Shown here: positions 17,139 to 26,833 of the stretch, piece by piece
Numbering within the stretch: position 1 is the first letter of the stretch
How the letters are laid out: every line of letters begins with the position of its first letter
NCBI RefSeq assembly: GCF_022878925.1
Contig: NZ_CP084629.1
Location: 806,001 to 870,000, forward strand
Source of the DNA: Caballeronia sp. TF1N1
Lineage (GTDB): Bacteria; Pseudomonadota; Gammaproteobacteria; Burkholderiales; Burkholderiaceae
Direction: 5' to 3'
Length of the DNA: 64,000 bases
The notes under the pieces: model-generated
Database searches by the model: none
Told to the model about the DNA's origin: nothing
The model's input: only the letters and a program-made list of their open reading frames with translations
Translations under genes and position numbers: made by a program

Positions 17139-17172
17139 ACCAGGGGCCTGGTCTTCGGACCGGGCCCTTGGT
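17139..17172 (+). terminator. Strong hairpin after the TRAP operon
   Basis: ACCAGGGGCCTGGTC (17139-17153) pairs with GACCGGGCCCTTGGT (17158-17172), with two G-U pairs, over a TTCG loop. No T-run follows, so it may act as an RNA-stabilising 3' hairpin or a terminator helped by other factors. Confidence 0.55.
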
Positions 17173-17274
17173 ATGACAGCACGGTTTACGACGTGTCAGC
17201 GTGCACTGTGATATTTCTTCTGTCTAAGTACACGTGCAACCGTCCAACGAACCCTGTATGTCATTGGAGTGAAC

Positions 17275-18996
17275 ATGGCCAAAAGCACCATCGCCGATTA
17301 TCTGGCAAAGACGCTTGCCGCTGCGGGCGTCGAACGCATCTGGGGCGTGACGGGCGACAGCCTCAACGGGCTTGCCTACAGCCTCGATAAAGTCGGGTCT
17401 ATCCGTTGGATGCATACTCGCCACGAAGAAGCCGCGGCCTTTGCCGCGGGCGCGGACGCAGCTTCTTCCGGCAAGCTCGCCGTCTGCGCGGGCAGTTGCG
17501 GTCCCGGCAATCTGCATCTCATCAACGGGCTTTACGACTGTCATCGTAACCAACAGCCCGTGCTGGCCATTGCCGCGCATATTCCATCGACGGAAATCGG
17601 CCTCGGATACTTTCAGGAAACGCATCCGCAAGAGCTCTTCAAGGAATGCAGTCACTTCGTCGAACTGGTGTCGAACGCATCGCAGTTCCCGCGCGTGCTC
17701 GAACGTGCGATGCGCGCGGCGCTCGATCAACGTGGCGTCGCGGTAATCGTGCTGCCGGGCGATGTTGCCTTGAGCGACGGACCCGGAGTCGAACCACGGT
17801 GGACCGCAAGCGAGTCGAGCGCAATCGTTCCAGCCGAATCGCAACTCGACACACTCGCGGCCATGCTCAACGGCTGCGAAGCCGTGACCATCATGTGCGG
17901 CAGCGGTGTGGCGGGCTCGCACGACGAAGTGGTCGCGCTTGCCGATACACTCGGAGCGCCGGTCGTGCATGCGTTGCGCGGCAAGCAATTCATCGAATAC
18001 GACAATCCGTTCGATGTCGGCATGACGGGCTTGATCGGCTTCAGCTCGGGCTATCACGCCATGATGTCCTGCGATACGCTCGTGCTGCTCGGTTGCGACT
18101 TCCCTTATCGGCCGTTCTATCCGCCGCACGCGAAGGTCGTGCAGATAGACTGGCGCGGGGCGCAGCTCGGCAAGCGCACGCCGCTCGACATGGGTATCGT
18201 CGGCACCATCAAGGAGACGCTCACGGCGCTCTTGCCCAAGCTCACGCGCAAGACGGAACGACGCTTCCTCGACAACGCGCTCAAGCACTATGCAGATGCA
18301 CGCAAGGACCTCGATCACTACGCGACACCTTCCGCGCCTGGCCGTCCGATTCATCCGCAATATCTCACGAAGCTGGTCGATGACATCGCCGCTGAGGATG
18401 CCATCTTTACCGTCGATGTCGGCACGCCCACGTTGTGGGCCGCGCGCTACCTCACGATGAATGGCAAGCGTCAGTTGCATGGCTCGTTCAATCACGGTTC
18501 CATGGCGAACGCAATGCCGCAGTCGCTCGGCGTGCAAGCGGCGCATCCGCAACGGCAAGTGGTCTCACTGTCGGGCGATGGCGGTTTGTCCATGCTGCTA
18601 GGCGATCTCTTGAGCGCCATTCAGTTGAAGCTGCCGATCAAGGTCGTCGTGTTCAATAACAGCTTGCTCGGCTTCGTGTCGATGGAGCTCAAGGCGGGCG
18701 GTTATCTCGACACCAATGTCGATCTCAGCAAGACCGACTTCTCGCAGATTGCGAAGGGCGCGGGCATATGGTCGGTGCGCGTGGAAGAGTCGGAGCAACT
18801 GGAGGGCGCATTGCGCGATGCCTTCGCGCACGACGGCCCCGCGCTCGTCGATGTCGTCACCGCCAAGCATGAATTGGCGATGCCGCCGACCATCGAGCTA
18901 TCGCAAGCGAAGGGCTTCAGTCTCTACATGCTGCGCGCTATCTTGAGCGGCCGTGGCGACGAAATCGTCGAGCTGGCGCGCACGAATCTGCGTTAA
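17275..18996 (+). CDS. poxB: Pyruvate dehydrogenase (quinone) / pyruvate oxidase
   Basis: A 573-residue thiamine-diphosphate and FAD enzyme that decarboxylates pyruvate to acetate and CO2 and feeds electrons to ubiquinone. Identity with E. coli PoxB is extensive: [13 protein letters not shown] near residue 24, [11 protein letters not shown] near 49, [20 protein letters not shown] near 75, and [17 protein letters not shown] near 115. The TPP motif runs from [12 protein letters not shown] to [11 protein letters not shown] near 430-465. The C-terminal tail matches the membrane-binding region in position. The ATG at 17275 has GGAG six bases upstream; a GTG at 17269 is less likely. The gene follows the TRAP operon on the same strand after a hairpin and may be independently expressed. 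Confidence 0.93.
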   Translation: MAKSTIADYLAKTLAAAGVERIWGVTGDSLNGLAYSLDKVGSIRWMHTRHEEAAAFAAGADAASSGKLAVCAGSCGPGNLHLINGLYDCHRNQQPVLAIAAHIPSTEIGLGYFQETHPQELFKECSHFVELVSNASQFPRVLERAMRAALDQRGVAVIVLPGDVALSDGPGVEPRWTASESSAIVPAESQLDTLAAMLNGCEAVTIMCGSGVAGSHDEVVALADTLGAPVVHALRGKQFIEYDNPFDVGMTGLIGFSSGYHAMMSCDTLVLLGCDFPYRPFYPPHAKVVQIDWRGAQLGKRTPLDMGIVGTIKETLTALLPKLTRKTERRFLDNALKHYADARKDLDHYATPSAPGRPIHPQYLTKLVDDIAAEDAIFTVDVGTPTLWAARYLTMNGKRQLHGSFNHGSMANAMPQSLGVQAAHPQRQVVSLSGDGGLSMLLGDLLSAIQLKLPIKVVVFNNSLLGFVSMELKAGGYLDTNVDLSKTDFSQIAKGAGIWSVRVEESEQLEGALRDAFAHDGPALVDVVTAKHELAMPPTIELSQAKGFSLYMLRAILSGRGDEIVELARTNLR

Positions 18997-19109
18997 GCAA
19001 ACTAATCGGCCGCAACTCGTATCATCAAAACGAGTTGCAAACAGAGTTGCGACCGATTTCGCGTTCGTGGTTTATGCTGTCGGACCACATCCAACGCAGA
19101 CAGCGAGCC

Positions 19110-19973
19110 ATGAGCGATTCATCAGCGGGCGCATTGCCGCTCGATCAGGTTTTCGACTTCGAAGGTCAGGCTATCCGTTATGGCGCGATAGGCGAGGGCG
19201 CGCCGCTCGTGATGGTGCACGGCACGCCGTTCTCATCGCAGGTATGGCGGCGGATTGCGCCGGTGATGGCGCGGACGCATCGCGTGCATTACTTCGATCT
19301 TCTGGGATACGGCGAGTCGGACAAGCGCGAGGGGCAGGACGTATCGCTCGGCGTGCAGAATCGCGTGCTCGCGGCATTGCTCGATCACTGGAAGCGTGAC
19401 TGGAAGGGCGCGTTGCCCGACGTGCTCGCGCACGACTTCGGTGGCGCCACTTCGTTGCGGGCCGCGCTACTGAACGGCTGCGTTTATCGTTCCTTGATGC
19501 TGATCGACCCTGTCGCGCTGTCGCCGTGGGGATCGCCCTTCGTGCTGCACGTTCGTGAGCATGAGAGTGCGTTCGCGGGCGTGCCGCCCTACATACACCG
19601 CGCCATGGTCGATGCCTATGTGCAAGGCGCGGCGCATCGGCCGCTTTCGGAAGACGTGCTGCGCATCTACACGCGGCCGTGGATCGGCGAACCGGGACAG
19701 GCGGCTTTCTACAGACAGATCGCGCAGATGGACCAGCGTTATACCGATGAAATCGAAGCACGCTTTGGCGATTTGCGTTGCCCCGTGACGGTTCTTTGGG
19801 GCGAGGAAGACCAGTGGATTCCAGCGAAACGCGGCGTCGAATTGGCTTCGCGCATTCCGGGCGCGCGGTTCACGCGAGTGGCGTGCTCGGGGCATCTCAT
19901 GCAGGAAGATGCGCCCGAAGCGATTGTCGGCGAATTGCTGGCGTTCCTCGCGCGCGTGGATGCGCTAGCCTAG
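19110..19973 (+). CDS. Alpha/beta hydrolase with Asp nucleophile
   Basis: A 287-residue alpha/beta-hydrolase-fold enzyme. The oxyanion motif MVHGTPFSS is near residue 39 and the nucleophile elbow reads AHDFGG near residue 110, so the nucleophile is Asp, not Ser. Asp at that place is seen in haloalkane/haloacetate dehalogenases and epoxide hydrolases. The acid is probably in LWGEEDQWIP and the base His in CSGHLMQED near the end. I start at the ATG at 19110, since the earlier ATG (19035) adds a non-family stretch; no strong Shine-Dalgarno decides it. Its 3' end overlaps the convergent DHFR-type gene by four bases. Confidence 0.8.
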   Translation: MSDSSAGALPLDQVFDFEGQAIRYGAIGEGAPLVMVHGTPFSSQVWRRIAPVMARTHRVHYFDLLGYGESDKREGQDVSLGVQNRVLAALLDHWKRDWKGALPDVLAHDFGGATSLRAALLNGCVYRSLMLIDPVALSPWGSPFVLHVREHESAFAGVPPYIHRAMVDAYVQGAAHRPLSEDVLRIYTRPWIGEPGQAAFYRQIAQMDQRYTDEIEARFGDLRCPVTVLWGEEDQWIPAKRGVELASRIPGARFTRVACSGHLMQEDAPEAIVGELLAFLARVDALA

Positions 19974-20650
19974 TCCTTGCGCTTATAACGCAGCCACACC
20001 ATGTCGTTATCGAGCGTCTTCGCCGAATCGAGCTTGAGATAAGCGGGCTTTTGCCATTTGTCCATCGCCACTTCGAATGAAGAGGGATGCGCCTCGCGGC
20101 CGTCGACGAGCGGCACGATCAGCACGCTGACTTCATCGACGAGTTGCGCATTGACGAACGCGCCCGATACATGCCCGCCGCCTTCGACTATCAACGTGCC
20201 GATCTTCAACTCGCGCTCGAGCGTTTCCACGACGCGCGCGAGCTCGATATCCTTCTTTCCGCCGAACACGTAGGACGCGCCGATGGATTGCAGATAGGCG
20301 AGGTAGTCGTCATCGACGTCTTCCGCGAGCACTTCGACGATATGCGAGTCGAGTGCCGTGTTCGTCTTCCACGTCACGCGGCCCTTGGGGTCGATTGAAA
20401 TTGCGTACTGGCTTGCGTCGCGTTTGGCGAAATGGTCCGTGCGTTCGATAGGACCTTTGGCGAGGCCACGCGGATAATCCTTGTCCTTGCCGTGCGAGAT
20501 TTCCTGCATGGTGACGCGGCCGCACGCCCAGGCATCGGCCTTGAAGGTCGCGGCGGTTTCTTCATAACACGGCGATGCAAAGTCGAGATGCCAGCCGTCG
20601 GTAAGGCTGCGGCCATCGAGCGAGGACATCATGTGGCAAATGATATGCAT
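19970..20650 (-). CDS. Dihydrofolate-reductase-like protein (RibD C-terminal domain family)
   Basis: A 226-residue protein of the RibD-C/DHFR-like family. The N-terminus HIICHMMSSLDGRS is the family opening, the middle has YVFGGKKDIELARVVETL, and IGTLIVEGGGHVSGAFV near residue 160 is the NADPH-binding GGG motif. Proteins of this kind are stand-alone reductases of unknown substrate; classic RibD also has a deaminase domain, which is missing here. It is convergent with the hydrolase gene and divergent from the deoxyribose operon. Confidence 0.8.
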   Translation of the reverse strand: MHIICHMMSSLDGRSLTDGWHLDFASPCYEETAATFKADAWACGRVTMQEISHGKDKDYPRGLAKGPIERTDHFAKRDASQYAISIDPKGRVTWKTNTALDSHIVEVLAEDVDDDYLAYLQSIGASYVFGGKKDIELARVVETLERELKIGTLIVEGGGHVSGAFVNAQLVDEVSVLIVPLVDGREAHPSSFEVAMDKWQKPAYLKLDSAKTLDNDMVWLRYKRKD

Positions 20651-20734
20651 GGGGGCTCCAGCGTATGAGAAAGCAAACCGTCCGCAAGCCCCATGCCCTA
20701 AATCCTCCCATAGCGCCTCCGAACTTTCCCTATG

Positions 20735-20763
20735 TTACGATCTTCACAAATGTGATTTAGAAT
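20735..20763 (+). promoter_or_regulatory. Putative promoter of the deoC operon with inverted repeat
   Basis: TTACGA (20735-20740), 17-base spacer and TAGAAT (20758-20763) resemble a sigma-70 promoter. The spacer contains TCACA-AA-TGTGA (20744-20755), an inverted repeat that would suit repressor binding, for instance by the DeoR-type regulator at the far end of the operon. Confidence 0.42.
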
Positions 20764-20820
20764 GAGATCAATCTATCAAAACATGTTGTGCGTCGCACAA
20801 GACCGCAGCACCCCGATCTC

Positions 20821-21831
20821 ATGCTGGAAACTGCAACGGAGTCCGTCGTCGCGTGGCCCGGGAAAGTCCAAGCCGGGCATGTGAGCGATCGTAATCCCGG
20901 CGTGCCCTTCGACCTCTCATGGCTCGATGGCTTGCGCGTGAATCAGTCCGCCGTGCTGCGCCGCGCGTCCACGCTTGGCACGCGTCGCGCGGTCAAGAAG
21001 GACGCACAGGCCGCGTGGCTGCTCAAGGCGATCACCTGCATCGACCTCACCACGTTGAGCGGCGACGACACCACCGCGCGCGTCGAACGTCTTTGCGCAA
21101 AGGCGCGTCGCCCGGTGCGAGACGATTTGCTCGAAGCGCTCGGCATGACGCCTGGATCGATCAGGACGGGCGCGGTTTGCGTGTATCACCGCTACGTCAA
21201 AGCCGCCGTGAACGCGCTCGAAGGGAGCGGCATTCCGGTCGCGGCCGTCTCCACGGGTTTTCCCGCTGGTCTCAACCCGCACGAACTCAAGTTGCGCGAG
21301 ATAGAGGCCTCGGTGAAGGACGGCGCGGCAGAGATCGATATCGTCGTCACCCGTGAGTACGTGTTGACCGGTAACTGGAAGGCGCTCTACGACGAGATGC
21401 GCGACTTCCGCGCCGCTTGCGGCAATGCGCACGTCAAGGCGATTCTCGGCACGGGCGACATCCGCACGCTGTCGAACATCGCCAAGGCATCGATGATCTG
21501 CATGATGGCCGGCGCGGATTTCATCAAGACATCGACGGGGAAGGAAAGCGTCAACGCCACGCTCGACGTCTCGCTCGTGATGGTGCGCATGATCCGCGAA
21601 TATCTGGCGCGCACCGGCGTTGCCATCGGCTTCAAGCCTGCTGGCGGCGTTTCGACGGCCAAGACCGCGCTCGAATATCAGATCCTCATGAAGGAAGAAC
21701 TCGGGCGTGAATGGCTCGAACCGGATTTGTTCCGCATTGGCGCGTCGAGCCTTCTCGCCGATATCGAGCGGCAACTCGAACATCACGTGAGCGGACGGTA
21801 TTCGTCGTTCAATCGCCATCCCGTCGCCTGA
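20821..21831 (+). CDS. deoC: Deoxyribose-phosphate aldolase
   Basis: A 336-residue class I aldolase that splits 2-deoxyribose-5-phosphate into glyceraldehyde-3-phosphate and acetaldehyde. The Schiff-base Lys is in GADFIKTSTGKE near residue 240 and the second Lys in GFKPAGGVST near 275; the conserved CIDLTTLSGDD (substrate Asp) is near 78. It is longer at the N-terminus than the 250-260-residue E. coli enzyme, as usual for the eukaryote-like long form. The start is unsure: ATG at 20821 or GTG at 20788, neither with a clear ribosome site. The aldehyde dehydrogenase gene follows after 32 bp and should remove the acetaldehyde. Confidence 0.9.
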   Translation: MLETATESVVAWPGKVQAGHVSDRNPGVPFDLSWLDGLRVNQSAVLRRASTLGTRRAVKKDAQAAWLLKAITCIDLTTLSGDDTTARVERLCAKARRPVRDDLLEALGMTPGSIRTGAVCVYHRYVKAAVNALEGSGIPVAAVSTGFPAGLNPHELKLREIEASVKDGAAEIDIVVTREYVLTGNWKALYDEMRDFRAACGNAHVKAILGTGDIRTLSNIAKASMICMMAGADFIKTSTGKESVNATLDVSLVMVRMIREYLARTGVAIGFKPAGGVSTAKTALEYQILMKEELGREWLEPDLFRIGASSLLADIERQLEHHVSGRYSSFNRHPVA

Positions 21832-21863
21832 ATCACGCATCACGCATCCAACAGACAGCCCTC

Positions 21864-24254
21864 ATGAGCGTAGCCGAATATTTTTCTTCGATGGAATACG
21901 GACCCGCACCGGAAGACGATCGCGCCGTGCGCGCGTGGCTCGATCAACACGCCGGCCGTTTCGGTCATTTCATCAACGGCGCATGGCGCGATGACGACGA
22001 CGCCGAGCGTTTCGAATCGCGCGAGCCGGCGACAGGGCGAGTACTTGCATCCATCGCGCAAGGCACCGATGCCGATGTTGCGGCTGCCGTGGCAGCCGCG
22101 CAAGCCGCGCTCGAAGGCTGGCAAGCGATTGGCGGTGCGGGACGCGCGCGGCATCTCTACGCGCTTTCGCGCATGGTGCAGCGACATGCGCGGCTCTTCG
22201 CCGTGCTCGAATCGCTGGACAACGGCAAGCCGATTCGCGAGTCGCGCGACATCGATATCCCCCTTGTTTCGAGGCATTTTCTGCATCACGCGGGTTGGGC
22301 GCAGTTGCAGGATCGCGAGTTCGCCGACTGGGCGCCGCTCGGTGTCATCGGGCAAATCGTGCCGTGGAATTTTCCGCTGCTGATGCTTGCTTGGAAGATC
22401 GCGCCTGCTATCGCGCTCGGCAATTGCGTGGTGCTCAAGCCGGCCGAATACACGCCGCTTACCGCGTTGCTCTTCGCCGAACTGGCGCATCGCGCGGGCT
22501 TGCCGGCAGGCGTGCTCAATGTCGTGACGGGCGATGGCCGCACGGGTGCGGCGCTCGTCGAGCATCCACGTGTCGCGAAGATTGCGTTCACGGGATCGAC
22601 CGAAGTGGGTCGGCAGATTCGCGCGACGACGGCGGGCTCGGGAAAATCGCTCACGCTCGAACTGGGCGGCAAGTCGCCCTTCATCGTATTCGACGATGCC
22701 GATCTCGATAGCGCGGTCGAAGGCGTGGTCGACGCCATCTGGTTCAATCAAGGACAAGTGTGCTGCGCGGGTTCGCGTTTGCTCGTGCAGGAAGGCATCG
22801 AAGCGGCTTTCGTCGACAAGCTGAAGCGCCGCATGGAGACGCTGCGGGTCGGGACGTCGCTCGATAAAGGCATCGACATGAGCGCTATCGTCGATGACGT
22901 GCAACTCGAACGTATTCGTTCGCTCGTCGCCAAGGGCGAAAGCGAAGGCTGCGCCATCTTCCAACCGTCGCGTCTCACGTTGCCCGAAGGAGGCGCGTTT
23001 TTTCCGCCGACGCTCGTGACCAACGTGGCGCCTGCAAGCACGCTTGCGCAGGAAGAGATCTTCGGTCCGGTGCTCGTGACGATGAGCTTTCGCACGCCCG
23101 AGGAAGCCGTCGCACTGGCCAATAACACGCGCTATGGTCTCGCGGCCAGCGTGTGGAGCGAGAACATCAGCCGCGCGCTGGACGTTGCGCCGCGCCTGCA
23201 ATGCGGCGTCGTGTGGATCAATGCAACCAATCTCTTCGACGCAGCCGTGGGCTTCGGCGGATATCGCGAGTCGGGCTTTGGCCGCGAAGGTGGACGCGAA
23301 GGCGTCTATGAATACCTGAAACCGCGTGCCTGGGCGAAGCTGCCAGTTCGCGGGGAAATGAAGGCAACGCCGGCACAGCCCGATGCGTTGCTCGATACGG
23401 GCAATGTCAGCACCATCGACCGCACGGCGAAGCTCTTTATCGGCGGCAAGCAAGCGCGGCCCGATAGCGGCTATTCGCAACTCGTGCGTTCGCCGTCGGG
23501 CGAGATTGTTGGCGAAGTGGGCGAGGGCAATCGCAAGGACATTCGCAACGCGGTGGCCGCTGCGCGCAGCATGACGAAGTGGACGGCCGCAAGCGCGCAT
23601 AATCGCGCGCAGGTGCTGTATTACATGGCCGAGAATCTCAGTGCGCGCGCCGATGAGTTCGCAAGGCAACTCGTCACGCGTGCCGGGTCCAGCGAACGCG
23701 ATGCGAAGCGCGAAGTCGAAGCATCCATTGCGCGTTTCTTTACGTATGCGGCATGGTCCGACAAATTCGACGGAGCGGTGCATGCGCCGCCTTTGCACGG
23801 TGTGGCGCTCGCCATGCACGAAGCGCTCGGCGTGATCGGCGTGGTGTGCCCCGACGAAGCGCCGTTGCTCGGCTTCGTGTCGCTGGTGGCGCCTGCGCTT
23901 GCGCTGGGTAATCGCGTGGTCGCGGTGCCGAGCGAGACGTGTCCGCTGATGGCGACGGACTTCTATCAGATCGCGGAAACGTCGGATGTGCCAGGCGGTG
24001 CGCTCAATATCGTCACGGGCGATGTACGCTCGCTAGCTCAAACGCTCGCGCAGCACGACGATGTCGACGCGCTCTGGTGCTTCCACGGCGCGGCCATTTC
24101 GACGCTGGCCGAACGCGAGTCGGTGGGTAATCTGAAACGCACGTTCGTCGATAACGGTCGCGTGTTCGACTGGCACGATGCATCGAGCGAAGGCTTGCCG
24201 TTCTTGCGGCAGGCCGTGCAGGTGAAGAATATCTGGGTGCCGTACGGCGATTGA
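21864..24254 (+). CDS. Two-module aldehyde dehydrogenase, second module lacking the catalytic Cys
   Basis: A 796-residue protein. Residues 1 to about 490 are a complete NAD(P)-dependent aldehyde dehydrogenase: PWNFPLLMLAWKIAPA near 170, the Glu in LELGGKSPF near 267 and the catalytic Cys at about 300 in FNQGQVCCAGSR. Residues about 510-796 are a second ALDH-like stretch (KLFIGGKQARPDSG, then ALNIVTGDVRSLAQTLAQHD) that ends before any GQxCxA motif, so it cannot be catalytic; it may stabilise an oligomer. With DeoC upstream, acetaldehyde from deoxyribose breakdown is the likely substrate. ATG at 21864 is chosen because the frame upstream overlaps deoC. The absence of a stop between modules shows a true fusion. 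Confidence 0.87.
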   Translation: MSVAEYFSSMEYGPAPEDDRAVRAWLDQHAGRFGHFINGAWRDDDDAERFESREPATGRVLASIAQGTDADVAAAVAAAQAALEGWQAIGGAGRARHLYALSRMVQRHARLFAVLESLDNGKPIRESRDIDIPLVSRHFLHHAGWAQLQDREFADWAPLGVIGQIVPWNFPLLMLAWKIAPAIALGNCVVLKPAEYTPLTALLFAELAHRAGLPAGVLNVVTGDGRTGAALVEHPRVAKIAFTGSTEVGRQIRATTAGSGKSLTLELGGKSPFIVFDDADLDSAVEGVVDAIWFNQGQVCCAGSRLLVQEGIEAAFVDKLKRRMETLRVGTSLDKGIDMSAIVDDVQLERIRSLVAKGESEGCAIFQPSRLTLPEGGAFFPPTLVTNVAPASTLAQEEIFGPVLVTMSFRTPEEAVALANNTRYGLAASVWSENISRALDVAPRLQCGVVWINATNLFDAAVGFGGYRESGFGREGGREGVYEYLKPRAWAKLPVRGEMKATPAQPDALLDTGNVSTIDRTAKLFIGGKQARPDSGYSQLVRSPSGEIVGEVGEGNRKDIRNAVAAARSMTKWTAASAHNRAQVLYYMAENLSARADEFARQLVTRAGSSERDAKREVEASIARFFTYAAWSDKFDGAVHAPPLHGVALAMHEALGVIGVVCPDEAPLLGFVSLVAPALALGNRVVAVPSETCPLMATDFYQIAETSDVPGGALNIVTGDVRSLAQTLAQHDDVDALWCFHGAAISTLAERESVGNLKRTFVDNGRVFDWHDASSEGLPFLRQAVQVKNIWVPYGD

Positions 24255-24327
24255 TCGACGGTACGCATGTGAGAATTGAAGGGCGAAGACTTCGGGACGA
24301 AGCGCGCCCATGCATGGAGGAGACGCT

Positions 24328-24801
24328 GTGCTGAAGAATATCGATCCACTATTGAATGCCGACATTCTGTACGCGCTTGCCGCGATGGGACATGGCGACG
24401 AAGTGGTGATCTGCGATGCTCATTTTCCCGCTGACTCGGTGGCCCGGAAAACGGTGTTAGGCAAGGTGCTGCGCATGGATGGCGCGAGCGCGCCACGTGC
24501 GGTGCGTGCCGTGCTTTCGGTGTTGCCGCTCGATACGTTCGTCGAAGATCCGGCAGGCCGCATGGAAGTAGTTGGCAATGCAACTACTTTGCCTGCCGTG
24601 CAACGCGAGGCGCAACGCGAAGTGGACGACGCAGAAGGGCGTGCACAGGCTTTCGCGCCGATCGAACGTTTTGCGTTCTACGAACGCGCCAAGAATGCGT
24701 ATTGCGTGATAGCCACGGGCGAAGCGCGCGGTTATGGCTGCTTCATCTTCAAGAAGGGCGTGCAGCTCGCCGCCGACGCGTCTGAAGGAGAAGCGCGATG
24801 A
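24328..24801 (+). CDS. RbsD/FucU family sugar mutarotase
   Basis: A 157-residue protein that should interconvert sugar anomers. The start LKNIDPLLNADILYALAAMGHGDEVVICDAHFPA (quoted in part: AAMGHGDEVVICDAHFPA) has the catalytic His22, and the last third has the family YERAKNAYCVIATGE segment. FucU-type proteins act on L-fucose or ribose; here (deoxy)ribose fits. I start at the GTG at 24328, with GGAGGAG six bases upstream; an ATG at 24310 precedes that ribosome site and is unlikely. The stop overlaps the kinase start (ATGA). Confidence 0.86.
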   Translation: MLKNIDPLLNADILYALAAMGHGDEVVICDAHFPADSVARKTVLGKVLRMDGASAPRAVRAVLSVLPLDTFVEDPAGRMEVVGNATTLPAVQREAQREVDDAEGRAQAFAPIERFAFYERAKNAYCVIATGEARGYGCFIFKKGVQLAADASEGEAR

Positions 24802-25730
24802 GCGTGGTCATTCTCGGCATCTACGTCACCGACCTCGCGTTCCGTGCACAACGCATGCCCTTGCTTGGCGAAACCGTGGCAGGCTCGGCGTTTGCAATGG
24901 GTCCGGGTGGCAAGGGCTCGAATCAAGCCGTGGCGGCCGCGCGTGCGGGCGCCGACGTGATCTTCTGCACGCGCATTGGCAACGACGCGTTCGGCCAAAT
25001 CGCACAGGCAACGTGGGCGGCTGAAGGCATCGCATCGCGTGCGACCGTGCTGGACGACATCGCCACGGGTGCCGCGCATATTTACGTCGACGAAAACACG
25101 GGCGGCAACGCGATCATCGTGGCGGCCGGCGCTGCGGGCACGCTTGGACCCGAAGACATCGAGGCGATCGAAGCGGATATCGCACGTGCATCCGTGTTCG
25201 TCACACAACTCGAACAGCCGCTGCCCGCTGCGCGTCGTGGTCTCGAACTCGCGCGCAAGCATGGCGTGACAACGGTGTTCAATCCCGCGCCGGCGCTTCC
25301 GCTCACCGACGACATCTATCCGCTCTGCGACTACATCACGCCCAATGAAACTGAAGCAACCGCGCTCACGGGCGTGGCGATCGAATCGGTCGATGACGCT
25401 CGCCGCGCAGCGGATGTCTTGCTCAAGAAGGGCGCGCGTGCGGTGATCGTCACGCTCGGAGAAAAGGGCGCATTGCTCCACACGTCCGGAGGCAAATCCG
25501 AACTCGTGCCGGCCTTCGATTGCGGCCGTGTAGTCGAGACCGCAGGCGCGGGCGATGGCTTCACAGGCGGCTTCGCAGCGGCGCTTGCACGCGGCGATTC
25601 GGCGCTGGCTGCCGTGCGCTTCGGTTGCGCGCTGGCGAGCCTTTCGGTGACGCGCGCGGGCACCGCTCCGTCGATGCCGCGTCTCGATGAAATCAACGCT
25701 GTGCTCGGCGAAAGGAGCGAGGTGCGATGA
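24798..25730 (+). CDS. PfkB family sugar kinase (ribokinase/deoxyribokinase type)
   Basis: A 310-residue kinase that should phosphorylate a pentose at C5 with ATP. The first PfkB signature is GPGGKGSNQAVAAARAGADV near residue 35; the second is ETAGAGDGFTGGFAAAL near 255, holding the catalytic Asp and the anion hole. The pathway needs a kinase to make deoxyribose-5-phosphate for DeoC, so deoxyribokinase is the favoured role, with ribokinase as the alternative. It is co-translated with the mutarotase upstream and the permease downstream through four-base overlaps. Confidence 0.88.
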   Translation: MSVVILGIYVTDLAFRAQRMPLLGETVAGSAFAMGPGGKGSNQAVAAARAGADVIFCTRIGNDAFGQIAQATWAAEGIASRATVLDDIATGAAHIYVDENTGGNAIIVAAGAAGTLGPEDIEAIEADIARASVFVTQLEQPLPAARRGLELARKHGVTTVFNPAPALPLTDDIYPLCDYITPNETEATALTGVAIESVDDARRAADVLLKKGARAVIVTLGEKGALLHTSGGKSELVPAFDCGRVVETAGAGDGFTGGFAAALARGDSALAAVRFGCALASLSVTRAGTAPSMPRLDEINAVLGERSEVR

Positions 25731-26770
25731 AGGGATCGAAGTGGCTCGCCGATCGCCAGCTGAACTTTCTGGTCGGCGTGAACTTGCTGGTCGTGATCAT
25801 CGCGACATGGCTTTCCAAAGGACAGTTTCTCGACATCGACAATCTTCAGTCGATGGGCGGACAATTGCCCGAACTCGGGCTGCTCGCACTCGGCATCATG
25901 CTGTCGATGGTGTCGGGCAATGGCGGGATCGATCTGTCCGGAGTGGGGCTCGCGAATTTGTCTGGCATGGTCGCGGCAATGTTGCTGCCGCAAATGGTCT
26001 CGGGCGACGATTCACCGGCGCTCTATACCGGCGTGTTCGTATGCATCGTCGTGGCAATGGGTGCGCTTGGCGGTATCCTAAATGGCGTGGTGATCGCGAA
26101 GCTGAGGCTCACGCCCATTCTCTGCACGCTCGGCACGCAACTGCTATTCACGGGTATCGCGGTGGTGCTGAGTAACGGTGCTTCGGTGCGGGTGGAATAT
26201 GTCGATCCGCTTTCCAGCATCGGTAACGGCACCTTCCTGCAAGTACCCATATCGTTGTGGATTTTCGTCGCCGCCGTCTTGTTGCTCGGTTGGATACTGA
26301 AGCGCACGCCGTTCGGTCTGCGGCTGTATCTCATGGGCACGAATCCGAAGGCCGCGTTTTATGCGGGCATTCCGCGCACGCGCATGCTGATCGTCACGTA
26401 TGGTCTTTGCGGCGTGCTTGCATCGCTTGCCGGACTCATCAGCGCGACGCATACGTCGAGCGCGAAATGGGATTACGGCAATTCGTATTTGCTGATCGCA
26501 ATCCTCATCGCGGTCATGGGCGGCGTGAATCCCGCTGGCGGCTATGGACGTATAGTCTGCGTCTTTCTTGCCGCGACCGTCTTGCAGTTTCTGTCGAGCC
26601 TGTTCAATCTGCTCGGCGTGTCGCAATTCTTCGGTGACTGCGCGTGGGGTTTCTTGCTGCTTGCATCGCTTGCATTCGCAGGTGGCGAACGCGTGCGCGC
26701 AATCTTCGGTATAGGCGGCGCGAAGCCTTCCAGCAAGGTGCCGCAACCGCCCGCATCGACCGGACGTTGA
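25727..26770 (+). CDS. Sugar ABC transporter permease 1 (RbsC/AraH family)
   Basis: A 347-residue inner-membrane permease with eight to ten hydrophobic segments. VSGNGGIDLSGVGLANLSGM near residue 63 and FGLRLYLMGTNPKAAFYAGI near 198 are the family landmarks, the latter docking on the ATPase. It begins in an ATGA overlap with the kinase gene. A second, different permease is encoded at 29420-30481, so the importer has two permease subunits like rhamnose and AI-2 systems. Confidence 0.88.
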   Translation: MKGSKWLADRQLNFLVGVNLLVVIIATWLSKGQFLDIDNLQSMGGQLPELGLLALGIMLSMVSGNGGIDLSGVGLANLSGMVAAMLLPQMVSGDDSPALYTGVFVCIVVAMGALGGILNGVVIAKLRLTPILCTLGTQLLFTGIAVVLSNGASVRVEYVDPLSSIGNGTFLQVPISLWIFVAAVLLLGWILKRTPFGLRLYLMGTNPKAAFYAGIPRTRMLIVTYGLCGVLASLAGLISATHTSSAKWDYGNSYLLIAILIAVMGGVNPAGGYGRIVCVFLAATVLQFLSSLFNLLGVSQFFGDCAWGFLLLASLAFAGGERVRAIFGIGGAKPSSKVPQPPASTGR

Positions 26771-26833
26771 AACGCTTTTATTTCCCCGTGATTCATAAAG
26801 AGACCAAGTGACAGAGGCAAAGGAGACAGCACA

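Noticed and set aside
21840..23819. 659-codon minus-strand frame opposite the aldehyde dehydrogenase
   Set aside because: Composition (Arg, His, Ala excess) and lack of motifs show it is a shadow of the coding strand.
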